Shown here one piece after another: positions 26,662 through 34,491 of a stretch of DNA of 64,000 nt; position 1 is the stretch's first letter; each line of letters starts with the position of its first letter. The stretch is from DATEOR01 sp963766725. GTDB lineage: Bacteria > Actinomycetota > Thermoleophilia > Gaiellales > Gaiellaceae. The position numbers and the translations under genes are program-made. The stretch covers positions 62,001 through 126,000 of the forward strand of contig CAVYBK010000020.1 of assembly GCA_963766725.1 (NCBI GenBank), read 5' to 3'. The notes beneath the pieces were generated by a model. It searched no databases. It saw nothing but the letters and a program-made list of their open reading frames with translations, and was not told the DNA's origin.

Positions 26662-28028
26662 TACGTGTCGAGCTCGGGCGCGCGCATGAGCTCGGCGAGG
26701 CGGAAGGCGAGGTCGAGCGACTGGCGCGCGTTCAGCCGCGGATCGCAGAGCGACATGTAGCGGGAGGAAAGCTGTTCCTCGAGGACGGCTTCGGAGCCGC
26801 CGAGGCACTCGGTCACGTCCTCGCCCGTGAACTCGAGGTGGACGCCCCCAGGCCAGACCCGCTCGGCGCGGCACGCGGCGAAGAAGCCCTCGATCTCGTC
26901 CATGATCGCGTCGAAGCGGCGCGTCTTCACGCCCGAATCCGTCTTGAAGACGTTCGCGTGCATCGGGTCGCAGGCCCACACGACGGGATGCTCGGTCTCC
27001 CGCACGGCGCGGAGGAGCGGCGGCAGGAGCTCGAAGACGTGCTCCGCTCCCATCCGCGAGACGAGCGTCAGCCGGCCGGGCATCCGCGCGGGGTTGAGCC
27101 GCTCGCAGATCTCGATCAGCTCGTCGGCGGTCGCCGTGGGCCCGACCTTCACGCCCAGCGGGTTGTTCACGCCGGAGAAGAACTCGACGTGGGCGCCGTC
27201 GAGCTTCCGCGTGCGCTCCCCGATCCAGAGCATGTGGGCCGAGCAGTCGTACCAGTCCCCGGTGGTCGAGTCGCGGCGGGTGAGCGCCTCCTCGTAGTCG
27301 AGCACGAGCCCTTCGTGGCTCGTCCAGACGTCAACCTGATGGAGCTTCTGCTCGGCGACGACGTCGATCCCGCACGCCGCCATGAAGAGAAGCGCGCGCT
27401 CGATCTCGGCGGCGAGCCGCTCGTACCGGCGGCCCTCGACGGACGAGGCGACGAACTCCTGGTTCCACTCGTGCACCCGCAGGAGGTCGGCGAAGCCGCC
27501 CTTCGTGAACGCGCGGACGAGGTTGAGCGTCGACGTGGCGTGGTAGTAGGCCGCGACCATGCGCTCCGGATCCGGGATGCGAGCCTCCGCCGTGGGAGCG
27601 TCGTCGTGGATCATGTGGCCCCGGAACGACGGGATCTCCCCGTCCCCGCCGGGCTCGGTCGGCGACGTCCGCGCCTTGGCGTACTGACCCGCGATCCGCC
27701 CGACCTTCACGACCGGCAAGGTGGCGCCGTACGTGAGCACAGCCGCCATCTGCAGGAGGATCTTCAGCTTCTCGCGGATGTGGATCGCCGAGATGTCGTT
27801 GAACGACTCGGCGCAGTCGCCCGCCTGGAGGAGGAAGGCTCTGCCGGCGGCCACCTCGGCGAGCGCCGCCCGAAGCTGGCGCGCCTCGCCGGCGAAGACG
27901 AGCGGCGGCACGGTCGCGAGTTTTCCGCGCACGGCCTCGGCCCGCTCCTCGCTCGGCCACTCGGGCTGGTGGAGCGCGGGATACGAGCGCCAGGACGACG
28001 GCGACCAGACAGAACCTGTGACAGCCAT
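26661..28028 (-). CDS. 3-deoxy-7-phosphoheptulonate synthase, class II (plant/actinobacterial type)
   Basis: First step of the shikimate pathway, condensing phosphoenolpyruvate and erythrose 4-phosphate. The 455-residue protein has the class II pattern: SWRSYPALHQPEWP, LQAGDCAESFND with the metal Cys, GRIAGQYAKARTSPTE and FRGHMIHDD. The late LTLVSRMGAEH and VWACDPMHANVF motifs complete the active site. It heads the aromatic cluster DAHP synthase-tyrA-aroA and diverges from trpS with a 37-bp gap. Confidence 0.93.
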   Translation of the reverse strand: MAVTGSVWSPSSWRSYPALHQPEWPSEERAEAVRGKLATVPPLVFAGEARQLRAALAEVAAGRAFLLQAGDCAESFNDISAIHIREKLKILLQMAAVLTYGATLPVVKVGRIAGQYAKARTSPTEPGGDGEIPSFRGHMIHDDAPTAEARIPDPERMVAAYYHATSTLNLVRAFTKGGFADLLRVHEWNQEFVASSVEGRRYERLAAEIERALLFMAACGIDVVAEQKLHQVDVWTSHEGLVLDYEEALTRRDSTTGDWYDCSAHMLWIGERTRKLDGAHVEFFSGVNNPLGVKVGPTATADELIEICERLNPARMPGRLTLVSRMGAEHVFELLPPLLRAVRETEHPVVWACDPMHANVFKTDSGVKTRRFDAIMDEIEGFFAACRAERVWPGGVHLEFTGEDVTECLGGSEAVLEEQLSSRYMSLCDPRLNARQSLDLAFRLAELMRAPELDT

Positions 28029-28054
28029 TGCTCGTCAGTCTAGTTCGCGATAAT
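28028..28054 (+). promoter_or_regulatory. Candidate trpS promoter
   Basis: GATAAT at 28049-28054 is a good -10 match, with TTGCTC at 28028-28033 as a possible -35 (15-base spacing, shorter than ideal). The trpS ATG is only 11 bases past the -10, so the transcript would be leaderless or nearly so, which is common in high-GC Actinobacteria. There is no Shine-Dalgarno sequence before the ATG. Confidence 0.35.
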
Positions 28055-28065
28055 CCAGTTCCCAA

Positions 28066-29046
28066 ATGCGCGTCCTCTCCGGAATCCAGCCGACGGGCGA
28101 GAAGCACCTCGGCAACTTCGTCGGCGCCATCCGCCGCTGGGTGGCCGAGCAGCACGAGGTGGATGCGTTCCACCCCATCGTCGACATGCACGCGATCACG
28201 GTGCCGCAGGAGCCGGAAGCGCTGCGCGAGTCGACGCTCGACCTGGCCGCGCTCCTCATCGCCTGCGGCCTCGACCCCGACGTCTGCACGCTCTTCGTGC
28301 AGAGCCACGTGCCCGAGCATCCGCGCCTCGCGTGGGTGCTCGAGTGCATGACGCCGTACGGCGAGGCGCGCCGCATGCCGCAGTTCCGGGAGAAGTCGGC
28401 CAAGAGCGAGAACTTCAGCGTCGGCCTCATGACCTACCCGGTGCTCCAGGCCGCCGACATCCTCCTCTACCAGGCCGACGTCGTCCCGGTCGGGGAAGAC
28501 CAGCGCCAGCACCTCGAGCTGGCGCGCGACCTCGCGCAGCGCTTCAACCAGCGCTTCGGCGAGACCTTCGTCGTCCCCGAGGGAACCTACGGCGAGGTCG
28601 GGGCGAAGATCATGGACCTCCAGGAGCCGACGAGCCGCATGTCCACGACGTTCAGCGGCGACCTCGGCCTCGTACGCGTCCTCGACCCGCCCGACGTGAT
28701 CAGGCGCAAGCTCCGCTCGGCGGTCACCGACTCCGGCCGCGACGTCGTCCGCAGCGAGGACAAGCCCGGCGTCACGAACCTCATCGAGATCATGGCCGTG
28801 GCGACCGGCGAGGAGCCCGAGGCGATCGAGGCGCGCTACGACGGAGCCGGCTACGGCAAGTTCAAGGAGGACGTCGGCGAAGCCGTGGTCGCGCTCTTCG
28901 ACCCGATTCGGCTTCGCTATGCGGATCTGCGCGGCAACCCCGGCGAGCTGCACGCGATCCTCGCGCGCGGCGCAGAGAAGGCGCACGCGATCGCCGCCGA
29001 AACGCTCGCCCAGGCCTACGAGCGCGTTGGTTTCGTTCCGCCGTAA
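28066..29046 (+). CDS. trpS: Tryptophan--tRNA ligase
   Basis: Charges tRNA-Trp. The 326-residue class I synthetase starts RVLSGIQPTGEKHLGNFVGA (HIGH motif as HLGN) and contains PVGEDQRQHLELARD. The KMSKS loop reads SRMSTTFSGD, the MSTT variant seen in some actinobacterial enzymes; the first lysine is Arg and the second is Thr. The rest is intact, so this is probably a lineage-specific active form. It diverges from the aromatic amino acid biosynthetic genes. Confidence 0.94.
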   Translation: MRVLSGIQPTGEKHLGNFVGAIRRWVAEQHEVDAFHPIVDMHAITVPQEPEALRESTLDLAALLIACGLDPDVCTLFVQSHVPEHPRLAWVLECMTPYGEARRMPQFREKSAKSENFSVGLMTYPVLQAADILLYQADVVPVGEDQRQHLELARDLAQRFNQRFGETFVVPEGTYGEVGAKIMDLQEPTSRMSTTFSGDLGLVRVLDPPDVIRRKLRSAVTDSGRDVVRSEDKPGVTNLIEIMAVATGEEPEAIEARYDGAGYGKFKEDVGEAVVALFDPIRLRYADLRGNPGELHAILARGAEKAHAIAAETLAQAYERVGFVPP

Positions 29047-29659
29047 GCGTCCGCTCCCGGAGTACCGCCCTTCGGACGGGAGCTACCGCGCGACCGCGGC
29101 CCCGCTCACCCGCCGGCTCGTCGCGGGGCTCGTCGACTGGACGATCGTCACGGTCTTCTTCCTGATCGCCGAGATCCCGCTCGGCGTCATCCAGGCAACC
29201 GGGGACGAGATCGGAGGAATCACGTTCTGGTCGCTCTTTCTCCTCACGCAGGCGGCCGGGCTCGCGATCGTCGCCGGCTACTTCGCCTTCTTCATCTCGA
29301 CCGGGCACACGCTCGGGATGCGCGCAGCGGACATCCACGTCGTCGCGGCGGGGACCGGCCGGAGCCCGGCGCTCGTGCGCGCCGCGAGCCGAGGAGTCCT
29401 TGCCGTCGTCTTCTTTCTCGCGTCGTTCACCGCCTACACATTCGTGCTCGGCAACTACGACACGCCGCTCTCCACCTTCCACCAGGTATCGCGCGCCGTC
29501 TCGATCGCGGTCGCCTCGATCGCGTTCTTCGGCCACCTGTGGCAGGTGCCCGACCCGGCCGGGCGCGGGCTCTGGGACCGGCTCTTCGGGCTCGCGGTGA
29601 TCGAGGACATGGTCCCGTCCTCGATGCCGGAGCGGCTATGGACCCCCTGGGGAACGTAA
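29027..29659 (+). CDS. RDD family membrane protein
   Basis: The 210-residue protein shows the RDD pattern: PLTRRLVAGLVDWTIVTVFFLIAEIPLG at the start, with R/DW in place of the canonical R-D-D spacing, and GHTLGMRAADIHVV. There are about four membrane segments. Near the C-terminus, GRGLWDRLFGLAVIE matches the conserved family end. RDD proteins are thought to be transporters or ion antiporters, but this is not settled. The start is a TTG at 29027 inside the last codons of trpS; its stop overlaps the convergent rluB gene by 24 bp. Confidence 0.82.
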   Translation: MVSFRRKRPLPEYRPSDGSYRATAAPLTRRLVAGLVDWTIVTVFFLIAEIPLGVIQATGDEIGGITFWSLFLLTQAAGLAIVAGYFAFFISTGHTLGMRAADIHVVAAGTGRSPALVRAASRGVLAVVFFLASFTAYTFVLGNYDTPLSTFHQVSRAVSIAVASIAFFGHLWQVPDPAGRGLWDRLFGLAVIEDMVPSSMPERLWTPWGT

Positions 29660-30328
29660 CCCCGCGACTTCCGCTGCGCTGAGCTCGCGCCATTCGCCCG
29701 GCTCGAGGCCGTCGGCGTCGAGACCCGCGTACGAGCTGCGATGGAGCCGGGTGACAGGGTGGCCGACCGCGGCCAGCATCCGCTTCACCTGGTGCTTTCG
29801 GCCCTCGTGGAGAGTCAGCTCGAGCCGAGATGGCTCGAGGCGTCTGACCTCCGCAGGGGCGGTCATGCCGTCGTCGAGCTCCACCCCCTCGGCGAGCCGG
29901 GCCAGGGCCTCGTCGTCGGGCTCGCCCTCGACCTCTGCCTCGTAGACCTTGTCCACCTCGTAGCGCGGGTGCATGAGCCGGTGCGCGAGCGGCCCGTCGT
30001 TCGTGAGCAGGAGGACGCCGGTCGTGTCCGCGTCCAGCCGACCCACCGGCACGACGCGCCGCTCATGGGCGACGAGGCCCACGACGGTCGGCCGTCCCTG
30101 CGGGTCGCGGGCGGTCGTGACGACGCCCGCAGGCTTGTGCAGGAGGACGTACGTGAGCGGCTCCGGGGCGACCTCGGCCCCGTCGACCTCGACGCGGTCT
30201 GCGCCCTCCACGAACGTCGCCAGGCCCGCCACTTCGCCGTTCACGGTCACTCGGCCTGCGCGGATCAGCTCCTCGGCGCCACGGCGCGAGGCGATGCCCG
30301 CCCGGGCGAGGTAAGCGTTCAGGCGCAC
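29636..30328 (-). CDS. rluB: Ribosomal large subunit pseudouridine synthase (RluB/RsuA family)
   Basis: Isomerises uridine in rRNA. The 230-residue protein has an N-terminal S4 RNA-binding domain (LNAYLARAGIASRRGAEELI...RVTVNGE) and a catalytic domain with the Asp in VGRLDADTTGVLLLTNDG. YEVDKVYEAEVEG and LTLHEGRKHQVKRMLAAVG are diagnostic. The family assignment is firm; RluB rather than another RsuA-type enzyme is inferred from context near scpA/scpB, as in many bacteria. Confidence 0.92.
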   Translation of the reverse strand: MRLNAYLARAGIASRRGAEELIRAGRVTVNGEVAGLATFVEGADRVEVDGAEVAPEPLTYVLLHKPAGVVTTARDPQGRPTVVGLVAHERRVVPVGRLDADTTGVLLLTNDGPLAHRLMHPRYEVDKVYEAEVEGEPDDEALARLAEGVELDDGMTAPAEVRRLEPSRLELTLHEGRKHQVKRMLAAVGHPVTRLHRSSYAGLDADGLEPGEWRELSAAEVAGLRSPGGP

Positions 30329-30347
30329 GAGCGGTCATTATCCCGCC

Positions 30348-30638
30348 GTGCCCGTCTACATCTCGCTCATGCACTGGACGTCGCAGGGCATCGGCGGGCT
30401 GCCTGCCTGGCGCGACCGGGTCGAGGAGAGCGACGCCGTCATCAAGGAGCGCGGCGGGAAGCTGATCGACGTGTACGTCACGCTCGGCCGCTACGACGTC
30501 GTCGAGATCTTCGAGGCGCCGAACGACGAGACGGCCTACGGCATCGTCCTCGAGCTGGCGCGGCACGGAACCGTGCGCACCGAGACTCTCCGCGCCTTCA
30601 CGCGCGAAGAGGCCGAAGCGATCGTCAGAGGGAGCTAG
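30348..30638 (+). CDS. GYD domain protein
   Basis: A 96-residue ferredoxin-fold protein of unknown function. It has the GYD pattern: YISLMHWTSQGI at the N-terminus, LIDVYVTLGRYDVVEIFEAPND in the middle (GRYD instead of GQYD or GEYD), and VRTETLRAFTREEAE at the end. GTG start at 30348. It diverges from rluB with a 19-bp gap that contains CATTAT, a weak -10 candidate. Confidence 0.85.
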   Translation: MPVYISLMHWTSQGIGGLPAWRDRVEESDAVIKERGGKLIDVYVTLGRYDVVEIFEAPNDETAYGIVLELARHGTVRTETLRAFTREEAEAIVRGS

Positions 30639-30685
30639 TCCCGAAGCTCGGTGTAGGCCCGGCCCCGCTAGGGCAGGACGACGGG

Positions 30686-31060
30686 ATGGAGGTCAGGAAC
30701 ATCCGCTGGGTCGGTGTCCCGACCGAGAACTATGCAGCGATGCGAGCTCTGCTCGAGCAGGTGATGGGACTCCGTTTGAGCTTCGAGGAGCCGACGACGG
30801 TCGAGTTCACCACGACCGAAGGAGACGAGGTTCAGCTTCACGCTCCCGGCGACCCCTACTTCGACTTCTTCAAGCGTCATGCCACAGGCCCGGTTCCGCT
30901 CTTCGAGGTCGACGATGTCCACGCAGCGCGTGTGGAGCTCGATGAGAACGGCATCGCGATCGTCGGCGACCTCGGCCGGGACAGCCGCTGGGAGTGGATC
31001 CACTTTCGCGCGCCCGACGGCAATCTGTACGAGCTCGCCAGCAGGCGCGCGAGCGCCTAG
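30686..31060 (+). CDS. VOC (glyoxalase/bleomycin resistance fold) protein
   Basis: A 124-residue protein of the vicinal oxygen chelate superfamily. It shows VGVPTENYAAMRALLEQVMGLR at the start of the first half, then TTVEFTTTEGDEVQLHAPGD and the closing FRAPDGNLYELAS, where the Glu is a usual metal ligand. Substrate unknown. The TAG stop lies in the palindrome CTAG opposite the probable true end of scpB. Confidence 0.82.
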   Translation: MEVRNIRWVGVPTENYAAMRALLEQVMGLRLSFEEPTTVEFTTTEGDEVQLHAPGDPYFDFFKRHATGPVPLFEVDDVHAARVELDENGIAIVGDLGRDSRWEWIHFRAPDGNLYELASRRASA

Positions 31061-31646
31061 GCCCCCGGCTGCCGGCGACTTCTTCGAGGCGCCGGCGGAG
31101 GCCCTCGTCGTCCTCGGCGAGGTCGTCGAGGCGCGGGAGCTCGGAGAGCCCAGCTAGGCCGAAGACACGCTCGAAGAGCGGCGTCGTCTCGTAACGGATC
31201 GCGCCGCCCTCCTTGTCGCGTCCGGCCTCGGTGATCAGGCCTCGCTCGACGAGGCCGGCAACGGCCGAGTCGGCCGCCACCCCGCGAATGCGGGCGATCT
31301 CCGGCCGCGAGACCGGGCCGAGGTAGGCGATGATCGCGAGCGTCTCGAGCGCGGCCTGCGAGAGCCCACGTTGCACGGGCCGCTCGACGAGTCGGGCGCA
31401 CGCTTCGGCGGCCTCCCTCGCCGCCCGGAACGCGTACCCGCCGGCGACCTGCTCGAGCACGATCCCGCTTCGGCCCTCGCGGTAGCGCGAGGCGAGAAGG
31501 CCGAGAGCCGTCTCGACGCGTTCCGCCTCGTCCTCGGTGGCAGCGGCAAGTTCCTCGACGGAGAGCGCCGCAGGCGCGATCACGAGCAGCGCCTCGATGG
31601 TGCGCGCGAGACGGTCGACCGGATTGTCGATCAGGCGAAGGCTCAT
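30870..31646 (-). CDS. scpB: Segregation and condensation protein B (3' end probably extended by a frameshift)
   Basis: Winged-helix kleisin partner in the SMC-ScpA-ScpB condensin. The core is clear: TIEALLVIAPAALSVEELA, GLSQAALETLAIIAYLGPVSRPEI and RGVAADSAVAGLVERGLI. ATG 31646 (MSLRLIDNP) overlaps the scpA stop as ATGA. After RRRLEEVAGSRG the reading runs on through 60 Arg-rich residues antisense to the VOC gene. Adding one G to the CCCCC run at 31061-31065 would end the protein at once (SRGA-stop, 31057), tail to tail with the VOC stop. The true end is therefore probably 31057. Confidence 0.88.
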   Translation of the reverse strand: MSLRLIDNPVDRLARTIEALLVIAPAALSVEELAAATEDEAERVETALGLLASRYREGRSGIVLEQVAGGYAFRAAREAAEACARLVERPVQRGLSQAALETLAIIAYLGPVSRPEIARIRGVAADSAVAGLVERGLITEAGRDKEGGAIRYETTPLFERVFGLAGLSELPRLDDLAEDDEGLRRRLEEVAGSRGPRRSRACWRARTDCRRARESGSTPSGCPGRGRRRSRCRSHRAPHALRGHRRPRRAEPGLWHDA

Positions 31647-32356
31647 GCGGCGTTGTTCCATACGGTGATCTCCTCGAAGGGGGCAGCTTGCCCGATGGCG
31701 ATCTCGCCTGCCTTTCGCAACTCGAGCAGCGCGAGGAAGGCGACGGCCTGCTCGACCCGCGTGAGCGTCTCGACCTCCTTGTCGAAGACGAAACGGCCGC
31801 GGCGGCGAAGCACCGCGCGGAAGCGCTCGAGAAAGAGCGAGACCGGCGGGAAGGTCAGCGTGATGTGGCGGAGCGACGGAGCCGGCGGTTCTGCAGCGAG
31901 CGCGCGTAGAGCAGCCGCCAGCGATTCCGGCTCCTGCGGAGCAAGCGGACGCTCGGGCACGGGCGCGAGCGGCGCCGGTCCGAGGCGGAAGAAGCGGTCG
32001 GACTCGGCGTCGAGCTTGTCCTCGAGCCAGCCCGCGGCGGTGCGGAAGCGCCGGTACTGGGCAAGGAGCTCGGCGAGCTCGCCCGCGGCGTCGTCGGGGT
32101 CGAGGTCCTCGAACGGCACCTCTTCCTCCTCCGGGAAGAGCCCGCGCGCTTTCAGCTCGAGGAGCGAGGCGACCAGGACGAGGAACTCGCCGTCCACCTC
32201 GAGATCCTCGCCGCGCTCCTCCAGGAACGTGAGGACGATCTCGACGATCTCGACGTCCGCAAGCTCGAGCTCCTCCTTGAGGACGAGCGTGAGCAGGAGG
32301 TCGAACGGCCCCTCGAAGGCGTCGAGGTCGAGCGGGAGCTCTGCGACGGCGGTCAC
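31643..32356 (-). CDS. scpA: Segregation and condensation protein A
   Basis: Kleisin that bridges SMC heads for chromosome condensation. The 237-residue protein opens with DLDAFEGPFDLLLTLVLKEELELADV, the ScpA hallmark, followed by LVLVASLLELKARGLFP. The C-terminal winged helix has RVEQAVAFLALLELRKAGEI and ends VWNNAA. The stop overlaps the scpB start. Confidence 0.93.
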   Translation of the reverse strand: MTAVAELPLDLDAFEGPFDLLLTLVLKEELELADVEIVEIVLTFLEERGEDLEVDGEFLVLVASLLELKARGLFPEEEEVPFEDLDPDDAAGELAELLAQYRRFRTAAGWLEDKLDAESDRFFRLGPAPLAPVPERPLAPQEPESLAAALRALAAEPPAPSLRHITLTFPPVSLFLERFRAVLRRRGRFVFDKEVETLTRVEQAVAFLALLELRKAGEIAIGQAAPFEEITVWNNAA

Positions 32357-32372
32357 GGGGCCAATCGTATTT

Positions 32373-33245
32373 TCAGCGGCGGACGCGGCCTTTCGGCACC
32401 GTCATCTTCGGCCCCTGCGGCGGAGCAGTGGGCCGCGGTCGCGCCGAGGTCTCCGTCCGGCGCTGCGACCAGACGAAGGCCGCGATCGCGAGCGCGAACA
32501 CGATCACGGAGACATAGAAGTTCAGCCGCAGCCCGAAGTACTCGTGCGACGGGTCGATGCGCAGGGTCTCCTCGTAGGTGCGAAACGCCGTGTACCAGGC
32601 GACGTAGAGGGCGAAGAGGCCCGGCGGCCGGATCTTGAAGCGCCGGTCGACGAGAAGCAGGAACCCGACTCCGAGAAAATTCCAGAGCGACTCGTAGAGG
32701 AAGAGCGGGTGGAAGGTCGGCTCGGCGATGTACTTCTCGGGCCGGTTCTGGACGTCGATCTCGAGGCCCCAGGGAAGCGAGGTCGGCTTGCCGAAGAGCT
32801 CCTGGTTGAAGTAGTTGCCCCAGCGGCCGATCGCCTGGGCGAGCAGGATGCCCGGGGCGGCCACGTCCATGAAGCGGTAGATGGAATTGCCGGAGCGGCG
32901 GACGACGATCGCCCCGGCAATGACGCCGCCCGCGATCGCGCCCCAGATCCCGAGGCCGCCCTTCCAGATCTCGAAGACGCCCTGCCACTTCGGGTCGGGC
33001 ACCTCGCTCCAGCTCGTGACCACGTGGTAGAACCGGGCACCGACGATGCCACCCGCGACGCCCCACATGGCCACGCGGAATACGAGATCCCAGTCACCGC
33101 CGCGCCTCGTCCAGCGCACGCCGGTGAGCCACGTGGCCGCGAGGATCCCGAGCAGGAGCATGACGCCGTAGGCGTGAAGCTGCAGGGGGCCGACGTCGAT
33201 GCTGCCGCTGGAGGGGCTGGGAATGGACGCGAGCAGAAGGCTCAC
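32373..33245 (-). CDS. lgt: Prolipoprotein diacylglyceryl transferase
   Basis: Transfers diacylglycerol to the lipobox cysteine of lipoprotein precursors at the membrane. The 290-residue protein has about seven membrane segments and the family motifs LQLHAYGVMLLLG, GARFYHVVTSW and the signature AIGRWGNYFNQELFG with the essential Arg. HPLFLYESLWN corresponds to the usual HPTFLYE. The GTG start is at 33245. Lipoprotein substrates in this window include the DUF3352 protein and the product at 35093-35488. Confidence 0.94.
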   Translation of the reverse strand: MSLLLASIPSPSSGSIDVGPLQLHAYGVMLLLGILAATWLTGVRWTRRGGDWDLVFRVAMWGVAGGIVGARFYHVVTSWSEVPDPKWQGVFEIWKGGLGIWGAIAGGVIAGAIVVRRSGNSIYRFMDVAAPGILLAQAIGRWGNYFNQELFGKPTSLPWGLEIDVQNRPEKYIAEPTFHPLFLYESLWNFLGVGFLLLVDRRFKIRPPGLFALYVAWYTAFRTYEETLRIDPSHEYFGLRLNFYVSVIVFALAIAAFVWSQRRTETSARPRPTAPPQGPKMTVPKGRVRR

Positions 33246-33304
33246 GCCGGAGAGTTTGGCGAATCCGCCGGAAGGGTGGCGCGCCTAGCGCGCGCTAGCG
33301 CTAG

Positions 33305-33470
33305 CTGAGCGATCTGGGGCGTCGCTCGCAAGGGAGGCAAGCGAGCAGGGCCGAGACAGTACGAGTGGTACGGCGAGGGACTGCGAGCGCAGTCTCCTGC
33401 AGCGAGCGGCGTCAGGCGGGGGCGGAGCCGGGCTTCGCCCGGCCGAAGCCCCGCCGACCAGATCGGTCAG
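33305..33470 (-). ncRNA. Candidate structured RNA upstream of lgt
   Basis: The gap of about 220 bp before lgt is rich in pairing. CTGAGCGATCTGG (33305-33317) pairs with CCAGATCGGTCAG (33458-33470) at 12 of 13 positions. Inside are GCTCGC/GCGAGC (33324-33329 with 33341-33346), GTAC/GTAC, GACTGC-GAGC-GCAGTC and GCCGGGC-TTC-GCCCGGC. Between this and lgt lie CTAG-rich palindromes such as CTAGCGCGCGCTAG. The outer arm overlaps the stop codon of the upstream 68-residue gene. It does not resemble RNase P, tmRNA, SRP or 6S RNA as far as I can tell. The strand is inferred from the flanking genes. Confidence 0.45.
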
Positions 33471-33673
33471 AGCAGAATCGCGACAGCCGTGGGCTCGGGG
33501 CAGCCGCGGCGCAGAAGCTCGGTCGCGAGGTGCAGGTCGACGCTCGGGGCCTCGGCCAGCTGGCGAGCCGTGTCCCGATCGTAGCCTGCGCGCTCGAGCT
33601 CCTCTTCACGCCACAGCAGCACGCGTTCGGCTTCGGTGTCGATATCGAGGTCTTGGAGTTCCGCCGCAGTCAT
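33467..33673 (-). CDS. Small conserved-looking hypothetical protein
   Basis: A 68-residue soluble protein, MTAAELQDLDIDTEAERVL onwards, predicted helical with the segment WREEELERAGYDRDTARQLA and ending AVAILL. The spacing of the helices resembles small ubiquitin-associated-like or helical-bundle proteins, but no family is recognised. Its ATG overlaps the as-read stop of the DUF4367-like gene upstream (ATGA), supporting a real gene in that operon. Confidence 0.6.
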   Translation of the reverse strand: MTAAELQDLDIDTEAERVLLWREEELERAGYDRDTARQLAEAPSVDLHLATELLRRGCPEPTAVAILL

Positions 33674-34491
33674 CGTGCCTTTGAGTTCGGCCGCGAGCCC
33701 GCATCGGTTGTCCCCCTGGAGGGTGATTTGAAATCCCCAACCTGAGCTAGGCCGCTCAGCCTACCGAGGCGGCGATCCGCGAGCGCTTCTGCCTTGGAAA
33801 CATCGGCTTCGAGGCGCAGCGTGCGGGTGCCGCGCTCCCAGAGGAGCACGTTTCCGGCGAGCCTGACCTGCTCGGACTGCATGTCTCCCTGCCGGTCGAG
33901 ATACGAGAAGAAATGCGCCCCTTCGAGCCAGTAGCCGGGCTGTCCGTCGACCGTGACGGGCTCGATCTTCGTGTCGGAGGCGATCTTCTTGAAGATGACC
34001 TCGTCCACCCCGCCCGCGAACTGGGTGAAGAGCGCGTGCGGGTCGTCGCTCGTCCCGTAGACGAACGAGACCATGCCGCCGGCCGGTGGACCGTCTTGGA
34101 AGTAGACCTCGTCCGGCGTCCCGAGCGCCTCGGGCACCACGACGTCGAAGCCGGCACGCTCGCGTGCCTGCTCCAGGGTGACGGGATCCCCCAGGAAAGT
34201 GCCGAGCCCGCTCTGCACCGGCACAGTCGGCAGCTCGTCGACCCGCTCGATCGTCACGCCGCGGAGGTGGAAGAACTCGAGGATCGCCGCGCGCGTCTGC
34301 GGCACGGCGAAGGCCGCGCCCACGGCCACGGCCAGGACGGCGAGCGCGATCACGAGCATTCGCCGCGGGACGAGGCGTCGGCGTGCGGGGACCTCGCGGG
34401 TGCGGCGGAGGACGCGCTGCTCGAGGTCGGGCTCGGCCGGCCAGTCGAGGCTCGTTCCGAGGTCGCGCAGTGCGAGCTCGAGCTCAGGCAT
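33670..34491 (-). CDS. Membrane-anchored DUF4367-like protein, probable anti-sigma partner (3' frameshift)
   Basis: The 273-residue protein has a short cytoplasmic N-terminus (ALRDLGTSLDWPAEPDLEQ), a membrane segment (MLVIALAVLAVAVGAAFAV, about 45-63) and an outside domain with VVVPEALGTPDEVYFQDG and the DUF4367-like QPGYWLEGAHFFSY. It overlaps the ECF sigma gene, as sigma/anti-sigma pairs do, but no zinc-finger anti-sigma motif is seen. The C-terminus as read (DRRLGRLSGLAQ...) is suspect: dropping one base near 33778-33781 gives EALAIAASVG-stop at 33756, a natural family ending. Confidence 0.75.
   Translation of the reverse strand: MPELELALRDLGTSLDWPAEPDLEQRVLRRTREVPARRRLVPRRMLVIALAVLAVAVGAAFAVPQTRAAILEFFHLRGVTIERVDELPTVPVQSGLGTFLGDPVTLEQARERAGFDVVVPEALGTPDEVYFQDGPPAGGMVSFVYGTSDDPHALFTQFAGGVDEVIFKKIASDTKIEPVTVDGQPGYWLEGAHFFSYLDRQGDMQSEQVRLAGNVLLWERGTRTLRLEADVSKAEALADRRLGRLSGLAQVGDFKSPSRGTTDAGSRPNSKAR

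Noticed and set aside
33305..33470. RNase P RNA, tmRNA, SRP RNA or 6S RNA
   Set aside because: None of the conserved sequences of these RNAs that I know were recognised, and the size and hairpin order do not fit.
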